DNA of 64,000 nucleotides, taken from positions 342,237,870 through 342,301,869 of the forward strand of contig NC_081412.1 of NCBI RefSeq assembly GCF_030272615.1, read 5' to 3'. The notes beneath the pieces were generated by a model. It did not search any database, was not told the origin of the DNA, and saw nothing but the letters and a program-made list of their open reading frames with translations. The translations under genes were made by a program, and so were the position numbers. Position 1 is the stretch's first letter. Each line of letters starts with the position of its first letter. This document shows, one piece after another, positions 56,375-64,000 of this stretch. Source of the stretch: Cryptomeria japonica. Taxonomy: Eukaryota > Streptophyta > Pinopsida > Cupressales > Cupressaceae.

Positions 56375-59300
56375 TTGCAAACTATTGGTCAAAAAAGGGC
56401 CAAAGACTATAGATATGAGGAAATTATTCTTAACAGTAACCTCTCGCGGATGGAAAATGAAGTCCAGTCAGATCCCTCCAACCCTGAACTTGCTGCTAAT
56501 GTGGCTAGTGCGAGGGATGCTCTTAGACGACACCAACAAACCAAGATTAAGGGGGCCATGATTAGGACCCGCACCCACTGGCTTCAGTTTGGTGACAAAG
56601 GCTCCAAGTTTTTCTTTAACCTTCTTAGGAAAAAACATAGCCGGGAAACAATTGATAGAATCATCATTGATAATGATGAGATCTTTGACCTTGATAAGAT
56701 TAAAGAGGCCTTTGCTCTCTTCTACCAAAATCTATTCACCTCTGAGGAGTCTGAGGCGGATAAGACCCTTAGGAACGAGTTTCAAGCCATCATCCCCAGA
56801 AGGATCACTGAGGAAGACGCCTGCCTCCTGAAGCATCACTTCTCCCTTAATAAAATCCAAAGTGCCATCAATTCCCTCCATGACGATAAAGCCCCAGGGC
56901 TTGATGGGCTCCCTACTGAATTTTACAAAGCTAATAGTGGTTGGATATGCTCTGACCTTCTGGATGTTTACAATGAGGTTGTCCTTAAAGGCTCCCTTGG
57001 AGGATCTATCAACAAAGGCACTATTAAACTCATACCCAAGGATGGGGATAAGGCCCTCATAAAAAATTGGAGGCCCATTACTCTTCTCAATGTTTCCTAT
57101 AAGATTTTGGCTAAAATGCTTGATATGAGGTTGGAAACGATCCTTCCCAGGTTCATATGCTCTACACAAACCAAGTTCATTAAAGGTAGATATATTCTAG
57201 AAAACCTTATCACCAGTTGGGAAGCTATGGACTGGGCTAAGGTATCTGGGCAAGATTCTACTATGTTTCTCCTAGACTTCAAAAAAGCCTATGATAGGGT
57301 GGAATGGGGCTTTATTCTCCTGATGCTTGAATCCTTTGGTTTTCCTAGGGAATTTTGTTCCTATGTTAAAGTCCTTTTATAGGATGCTTCTGCATAGATT
57401 GATATTAATGGCTCCCTCTCACCTCCTATTTTTCTTTCCTGCTCCATTCGTCAGGGGTGCCCTCTGGCCCCTACCCTTTTCGTTATTGCCTCAGATGCGT
57501 TATACTATCTCCTTAGAGATAGCTCGCTCTCCCCCAAAGTTATCGGAGTTAGGCTCCCTGATGACAATGAACTTATCAACATTCAATTTGCTAATGACAC
57601 AACCCCCTTTGTGGAACTTACCAAAACTAATATGGATCACCTTAACCAAAAACTACATATGTTTGGCTCTCTCTCGGGAGCCCGGATCTCTAAGGCCAAG
57701 TTGACCTTCCTTAGTTGGAGGGAGCATCCCCCGGATTGGTTTGATAACTATGGGTACCAATGGGGTGGTCCATCCAAGATTGTTAGATACCTTGGTGCCC
57801 CATTTTCTGTATCCCCCTCCCTGAAGGACATGTGGTTCTGGGTTAAAGGGAAGATTGACAAGAAACTGAGCAAATGGAACAATAGATTCCTCTCCCTAGC
57901 TGGTAGAGTTCAAGTTTTCTAGAAAATCCTCTCATCTTATAATATCTACTACTCCTCTACTTGGATGTTTAGCAACTACCAGATCCTTGAAATTCAAAAG
58001 GCTGTTAGACGGTTTCTCTAGTCGGATGGTAAAGGTAATAGGAAATTGCATGTTGTTAATTGGAAATGGTGTCACACTGAGAAAACTCTTGGTGGCCTTG
58101 GGTTAAAAGATCTTAGGACCCAAGGTATTGCTCTTGCGGCTAAGTGGATCTTCCATTCCTTGGAAGGGTAGGAGCCTTGGAAGGTTTTAATCAGAAGCAA
58201 CATTAAGAGGGTTGTTCTGAAGAAGGCCAACACTTGGAAAGGTTTACCTTTTCTTGACCTAGTGGCTGGTGATTTCCCTATCTCTGTCCAAGGTTGTTGT
58301 GTGTTTAGGTCTATTTGGAAGGCCTAGGAACATGTTAGAGGATTATTAGGAAACACTAGTGTCAGTAGTGGTGACCTTATCCATGGTGAGAGATCCATAT
58401 GGTGGAACCTCCATCATGCGAGCAAGCCTCTAGCTCTCACACAGGGGTGCTCGGCTAGGGCCTGGGCCAGCAAAGGCATTAAACTCTTCATTGATATTAT
58501 GGAGAATGGTAATATTCCTTCTTGGGAAGAACTCGGTTTGAAGTTCAACCTTCCTTCCTCTCAAAAAAGAACCTACCATTTCATTAAGCGGGCTTGTGCG
58601 GGTCTTGGACTACCTAAGGATTGTTACGTGGACTCACATAGTTTCCTATCTTTTAAGTGGGCCGATGGTATTCTTTTGTCTAAAATCAAGGCACAAAATA
58701 TATATGTTATTTTGAACTCTGATTCCTTTATTATCAATCATGATGTTATGGTATTCTGACCTCTCTGCTCTACAGTGGCAGAAAATCTTTAGCAGGCTCT
58801 GGAAAAGTTCGATTGAGCCAAAACTCAAGTGCTTTAAATGGTTGTTGCTGCTGAATAGGCTCCCTTTAAAAAGGAGTTGTGATGCTTTTGATCTTTGTTC
58901 TATCTGTAAACTCCCTAATACTGGCAGGCATATCTTCTTTGACTACTCCATTGCTAAGGAGATCTGGTTAATGTTTGGTTTTTCTATCCCTGACCTTATA
59001 AATAAGATGGAAGTTATCTCTGGTTATATTCATGGATTAAAGAAAGATGCTAATATTTTCTGGTTTATTTTATCTGCTAATATCCTCTGGTATATATGGA
59101 AGATTAGGAATGCTGAGAGGTTTGATACTCAACCCAGGGCCCTTACTGAATCTTTCCGAAGACTCATATTTTTTAAAATTGCTATGCAGGTTACTCTTAC
59201 CATGAACATTGAAAGGAATAAGTTGTTGAGGTTCCTAAAAGATGGGCACGCAACCATGTTCGTTTATGAAATGAAAGATGGGTACGAATGGAGACGCAAC

Positions 59301-59489
59301 ATGGACAACCTCTCATCCTTTGAGGAGGCACTCAAGAGGCTGAACAATGAAGTTAGAACTAACAGGGAACCCTCCTATGCCCAGGTTGAAATGCTATCTC
59401 AAACCCTAAGCCATAAGAACATTGTCTGGATGGAAGGTCCGCAGGGGTGGACGGCTTGGGTGGAGGCCATTGATGGCATCCTGTCCTAG
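56375..59489 (+). pseudogene. 5'-truncated L1-type LINE ORF2: reverse transcriptase and zf-RVT
   Basis: A long frame runs 56375-57382 and continues through stops to about 58757, then shifts one frame to end at 59489. The start is a linker with RTRTHWLQFGDKGSKFFFN. Reverse transcriptase motifs follow: DDKAPGLDGLPTEFYK (about 56882), NWRPITLLNVSYKILAK (about 57065), FLLDFKKAYDRVEW (about 57268-57307), RQGCPLAPTLF (about 57450), and FANDT (about 57588-57602), where the usual FADD has an N in the first catalytic position. The end has a zf-RVT-like region (FKWLLLLNRLPLKRS..CSICKLPNTGRHIFFDY, about 58835-58950). The N-terminal endonuclease is absent. Six in-frame TAG stops and one frameshift confirm it is dead. 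Confidence 0.93.
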
Positions 59490-60065
59490 CTTATTTGTTG
59501 TTTCTTTCTTGTAATTTCCCTGTTGATTACTTTCGGCCTTTTTTAATCGTACATTGTTGCGCGGTCTCAGACTCTCACTCTAGTTTAGTTTTTGTTTTTT
59601 GTTGTCATGTGGCGGTGACAACTATCTTTTTGTGTAGTTCTCCCTCGATCTTTAATATAAAAATATATAATATTCTATAATATATAATATATTATATAAT
59701 ATATATATTATATAATATATAACATATATATTATATATTATATTATATATTATATATTATATATTATATTATATATTATATATTATATATTATATATTAT
59801 ATTATATATTATATATTATATATTATATATATAATAAATATTATATATTATATATATAATAAATATTATATATTATATATATAATAAATATTATATATTA
59901 TACTATATAATATATTATATATTATTTATTATTTAATATATTATGTATGATATATTAAATAATATATTATATTATAGATTATTCATATTAACATATTATA
60001 TGATATATAATATAATATACTATATATAGTATAATATAATATATATTTTATTAATATAATATTTC
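59490..60065. repeat. LINE 3' end and TA-rich simple repeat
   Basis: After the coding end a 150-bp 3' region finishes CTTTAATATAAAAATATATAA. It then becomes about 400 bp of TATAAT/TATATTA simple sequence (59655-60065). Similar TATTATAT sequence lies just upstream of the LINE (56225-56330), so no exact duplication can be set. It may be an expanded LINE tail. Confidence 0.75.
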
Positions 60066-61423
60066 ATTAATATTGGATATCTGATTTTAGCGGATATCCG
60101 ATTTGCTTGGGCTTTTTCCATGGCTAGATGTACTGACATCCAAGCCAAGCAAAAAGTCAAAATAAATTTTTCACGTTTTGGGGGAGTGGAGAAGGCAAAA
60201 AAAAATCGTATCGCCACTTTTTGGCCCTTCATGATCTTGCACATAGCCCATGATTCTTAAATTCATTTGAGGTGTGAGGTGCATTCTATAGAGGTTTATA
60301 GTTGGACTTGGCAGTGTCTCAAATTCCATTCTACAAAATCTCCAAATAAGATTTCATCCTATCTGTATTACGAGGAAAATCATCATAATTAATCAAATTA
60401 AACAGGTCTAACCACTAGAAAGCCAAATCTAATTAACAGATCCATAATGACAATGAAAGTATATTGGAATCAACAAAGCATAAAAATCAATCAATCAAAA
60501 CTCCCTTGTTGAATCAATATTTCACTTCCATTGTTCTTTTGCATCTTGCAGTTGGATGGCTATTAGAGTTGCGCTTGAAAACCTGCATAGTAATGACACA
60601 AGAAATTAAAAGATAGTGGTTGATGAAAATGGGAGCTTGATGCAAAATTTATAGATTTCAGATGGAGAATTTGGACAATCAAAATGTATTTGGGAACTAA
60701 ATCGATCAACAATTGAGATTGCTTGAGATAAAGCTAATTGAGAGAATAACTCAAACCAATTGAGAGTTAAACTCATTTGATTGATGAGTGAACAAAATTG
60801 ATTGCGAGTTGACTTGTTTGATTGATCTGTTGAACTGAATATATTGGGGAGATAACTGATTAGATGGATTTGTTCGAAAAAGTTGATTTGGAGATAGAAA
60901 AGGTGATTGGGGAGTTAACTAACCAGTTGACTAATTTGATTGCCTAGTCAGAAAAAAGGTGATTGACAATTGAACTTGGAGTCAATGCTAGTTAGGAATT
61001 TAGGCTTGCGTGTGCTATAGGAATTTAGCATGAATTTGAATTTAAATTTGAGTTTTTATTTTTGAAATCATGAAATGACAATCCATCTTTTTTAAATTAA
61101 TTGAAATTAAAATTTGGGGAAAAATTGAATTTTTGAATTAGAAAAGAATAAATTGGATAATTAAAAAATTTAATCATGGGAGACTAGAAATTGAATTTAA
61201 TTAAATAATAAAGATTATTTAATTAAAGTTGTAAATTCATAATTAATTAAATAATAAAATATTTGATTAAGTTTAAGAAAGGGAGGGTAAATGATTAAAT
61301 GATTTGAGGGAAATTGAATAATTAGAAGTGATGAAATATATTGATGATATTAGTTTAAAAGAACAAAATTATATTAATTAAATAAGATGAATAATTAGCG
61401 TTATTAGTAATGAGACATTTTTA
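60066..61423. other. AT-rich non-coding stretch
   Basis: GGATATCTGAT and GGATATCCGAT lie at 60075-60105. Degenerate TTGATTG/AATTGAGAG phrases recur between 60690 and 60960. No gene. It ends near AGGTGTCTACA, beyond which copia gag sequence begins on the minus strand. Confidence 0.5.
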
Positions 61424-61501
61424 GGTGTCTACACTATCCTTCTAGTAACAAAAATTTGTGCCATCAAACAACAGAGCCTTAATATGTAGTTCTTGCGCCA
61501 T
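61424..61501 (-). pseudogene. First codons of a Ty1/copia gag
   Basis: From the ATG at 61501-61499 the frame reads MAQELHIKALLFDGTNFCY, then TAG, then KDS. LFDGTN(Y/F)xxW is the usual start of plant copia gag proteins, so the TAG replaces the conserved Trp (TGG to TAG). Sequence similarity is lost at about 61424, where the element is broken. Confidence 0.75.
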
Positions 61502-61545
61502 TTTGGATCTACCTCAAGTGGTTAAGACTTCCAAAGAGGAACCTT

Positions 61546-61557
61546 GCTCTAATACCA
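61546..61557 (-). other. Copia primer-binding site
   Basis: On the minus strand TGGTATTAGAGC follows the LTR end (TTTAACA, AT). It differs by one transition from TGGTATCAGAGC, the initiator-tRNA-Met site. This fixes the orientation of the whole A-D LTR family. Confidence 0.85.
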
Positions 61558-61559
61558 AT

Positions 61560-62991
61560 TGTTAAACCCAAGGTAGGACTGAGATGGGGGGTGAATTAGT
61601 CCAAAACTTCAAACAATTTAATTATAAACAACATTCAACCATACAAAACACTATTGAAAAACTTACTAACCATCAACACATGCACACTAGATTTTATGTG
61701 GAAAACCCAAATTATTAAAAAAAAACGGTGAGAATCTAACTCACGATATGAATAACAATTATTACAAAGTTTTAGGCTCACTACCAATGAGCAACAACAC
61801 TTGATGGACTTGTAGAACTGAGGCACACAACCTTAGGAAAGATACAAGTTAAGGACTTGTTCAACTAAGGCTCACTACTTCAAGGCAAGATACTGAAAAT
61901 GCTACTAGAAGACTCACTATCATTCTACAATTGAATGACTAGTAGAATTGATATGAGAAAGATCTTTTGAAGATGAAATTATCCTTAAACAATAGAATCA
62001 AGTGACCAATATAATATCAAAAATTTATGAATATTCTTTATCTCTGCACACCATCTTCCTGAATATATCACCTTCAAAGCTCTTCACAATCTGATTTTCA
62101 CACATTCACAAACTCAAATCTACTTGCATATCATTCGCATACACTTCTCATCAATCTACACATATTCCACTCATTCCACTACACAACTCATCCATCTACA
62201 CTCCTTAAAGATAAAATAGAACATCAAAAACCTAATTGAGGGTCGGCCTAGATAGAATGAACATAATCGCACAAAATAAGCCCCTGACCAAAAATACTCA
62301 AGGTAGTCCATTCCAAGAGAAAGAGGGGACTCAAATATCATAAAAAATTCTTCCAAGATAGATCCAATGATCCGCACACACTAATACATCCTCCAAGGTC
62401 AGTACCAAGCATAACATGTAGATAGGCATTACAGCTTGTCAAATAGTCAGCCAAAAGATATCTTTTGATGCAAAATATTCCATGTGGATCTCCACACACC
62501 AAAGTGAGACCCATAACAATATTCCAACTTGACATCCAAAGCATATCCAAACCAAAAACATGATCCAAATAAGACATCCAATCGATACACTGAACCACAA
62601 CATAACTGAATATATCAACATAACTCACTTGTGAAATACAAACACCACAAGAAAATCATATTGAGAATATTGTAAGAACCATATAGTCATATCCACTAAA
62701 CCGCAACAAAAAATTCAACATATCTGAAGGCCATCGAAGACTTTCTGGACTAGTTTGAGAGACACTCTACTTGTCAAAAAGCAATAACAACTAACTTCTA
62801 CAAACCACAAACTAGAAGACCAAATCAAACTACCCATGAGACATCAAAAACTTTTTCCTGCATATTGCCACAACCAACATCAAAAAGTTTCTACTAGTTG
62901 TAACACCAATACAAGATACATCCAGACCAAAATTCATCCAGATAGCCAACTTTGACGTCAATGAAAACCATACAAACTCATATTTCCAACA
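61560..62991 (-). mobile_element. LTR D of the copia-type family (5' LTR of a truncated element)
   Basis: On the minus strand it runs from TGTTGGAAATATGAG (62991) to GGGTTTAACA (61560). TGAGATGGGGGGTGAATTAG (plus strand, about 61578) is the G-rich end shared with A, B and C. It is followed on the minus strand by the primer site and gag start, so it is a 5' LTR. No matching 3' LTR is seen. Confidence 0.78.
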
Positions 62992-64000
62992 CTTATTTTC
63001 ATTTTCACTTTATATGTGACGTGATGTTCAGAAGATACGAAGTTTGAATAAAGAAAGAGAAATTAAAAAGATACCTGGGAGGATTGAAATCCATAAAATG
63101 GCACATGCTTCTTGTGCAAAATATAGATCGCATCCATAGATACAGAAGATATACACAAATATTGCTAAATTTGTTGACAGAAGGTCGATGAAGCATGATT
63201 CAAAAAGTATAATTGATAAGAAATAATATTCATTTGTGCAACTCCACACTGTATAAAATCGGTTTTAAAGAAAACAGACTATGAGTTGCATTCAATCAAG
63301 ATACATTCATATTTACTTCAGAGCAAAAAGAGGTAAACTAAATGAGAAAAATGTTATGAATGTAAAACCAGTGTCATCAAATCCTCACCCTAAGAAATTT
63401 TCTTCACAAGAACGTGTGTCATTCAAAATCCTTATCTTAATTTTGATGCTCATTTGATTTCATTGGTGTAAATTACTACAGCTTATGATCATGCTATTTA
63501 TGCTCACAAATAAATCCATATAAAAAGAGAATTAATCGATTCAGGAATTGTTCTTGTGAAATCACTGAAAGTTTTAAAGGCTATTTGGATAGTAGATGGA
63601 AAATTTGAGCAAAATTTGGTTGACATGACAAAGGCAGATATTAGATTGCTAAATCTTTGTTAGACATGCATACACAAGGTATTGGAACTATTTTACAAGG
63701 CTCCTCAAAGGAATATGATCTCATGAAATATCATTATTGCAGCCTATGTGAACTGATCGAAGAGATCATCAAGTGCATGCTTATTCAGATAAAGGAGATT
63801 AGTTTCAATCTATACTACGAATGCACACATGAATTGTTTGACAAAATAAGTAGATGAGATTATCTTGAGCTATGTTGAAGAACCCATGAGAACATGGAAA
63901 GTTGGGCACTGATTGAATTATAGAGAAGGACATTGACTTGTTGATATCAAACAAAATCAAGAAGTGAACAGTAATATTGACACGATGTTATTATCTATGA
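62992..64000. other. Right edge, no recognised gene
   Basis: A plus-strand frame (63657-63857, 66 codons) and shorter ones have no recognised motif. No LTR, array or RNA gene is visible, and the window ends inside this stretch. Confidence 0.4.

Noticed and set aside
59655-60065. TA-rich block as a replication origin or matrix attachment region
   Set aside because: It directly follows the LINE 3' end and is simple-sequence; nothing supports a functional role.

Overview
This window reads as nuclear DNA from a land plant with a large, repeat-dense genome, most likely a gymnosperm. It is AT-rich, and almost everything recognisable is a plant transposable element of a familiar type: Ty3/gypsy-like and Ty1/copia-like LTR elements, a TRIM, tRNA-derived SINEs, an L1-type LINE, a hAT transposon and a second DDE-type transposase relic. 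I found no confident host gene, rRNA, tRNA gene or CRISPR array. The gymnosperm assignment is inference only; no sequence in the window names a species.

The main result is that positions 3404-49849 form one nested block. The oldest layer is a DDE-like transposase gene whose N-terminal part ends at 3403 and whose C-terminal part resumes at 49855. An LTR retrotransposon (L2) separates the halves. Its LTR begins TGTAGCATCC at 3404, its 3' LTR ends at 49849, and GTAGA is duplicated at 3399-3403 and 49850-49854. L2's own 5' LTR is split by a hAT transposon (3453-41747) with inverted ends and an 8-bp duplication, TTTAGGCC/TTTGGGCC. The hAT transposase relic lies at 4351-7054. The rest of the hAT interval is filled by later insertions: minus-strand coding relics (7.9-10.1 kb and 12.0-16.9 kb), a pair of inverted repeat arrays bracketing 10.5-23.6 kb, a small non-coding LTR element M1 (20081-22587), two solo copia-type LTRs (14640-15818 and 27061-28558), a degenerate array (29.4-30.75 kb), and a well-preserved 8.8-kb LTR element L1 (31965-40760, duplication TTAAT).

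L1 and L2 belong to one family. They share the primer-binding site TGGTGAACCCGAC, the polypurine tract and protein segments. L1 encodes an acidic repeat protein, a gag-pro linker, a retropepsin and a degenerate G-patch, but no reverse transcriptase, RNase H or integrase that I can see. L2's interior (42.6-48.8 kb) additionally holds a solo LTR, a SINE with an 18-bp duplication, and a complete 372-bp TRIM with LTRs, primer site, purine tract and GTTCA duplication.

Outside the nested block, the left edge holds palindromic repeats, a solo LTR (365-838) and a CT microsatellite. The right side holds three tandem arrays (about 205, 49 and 359 bp), an intron-bearing minus-strand coding relic (53.69-55.62 kb), a 5'-truncated L1-type LINE (56.37-59.49 kb), a TA-rich array, and a copia-type LTR with primer site and the first codons of gag (61.4-63.0 kb). 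Many coding breaks look like C-to-T or G-to-A transitions, as expected for old, methylated repeats.
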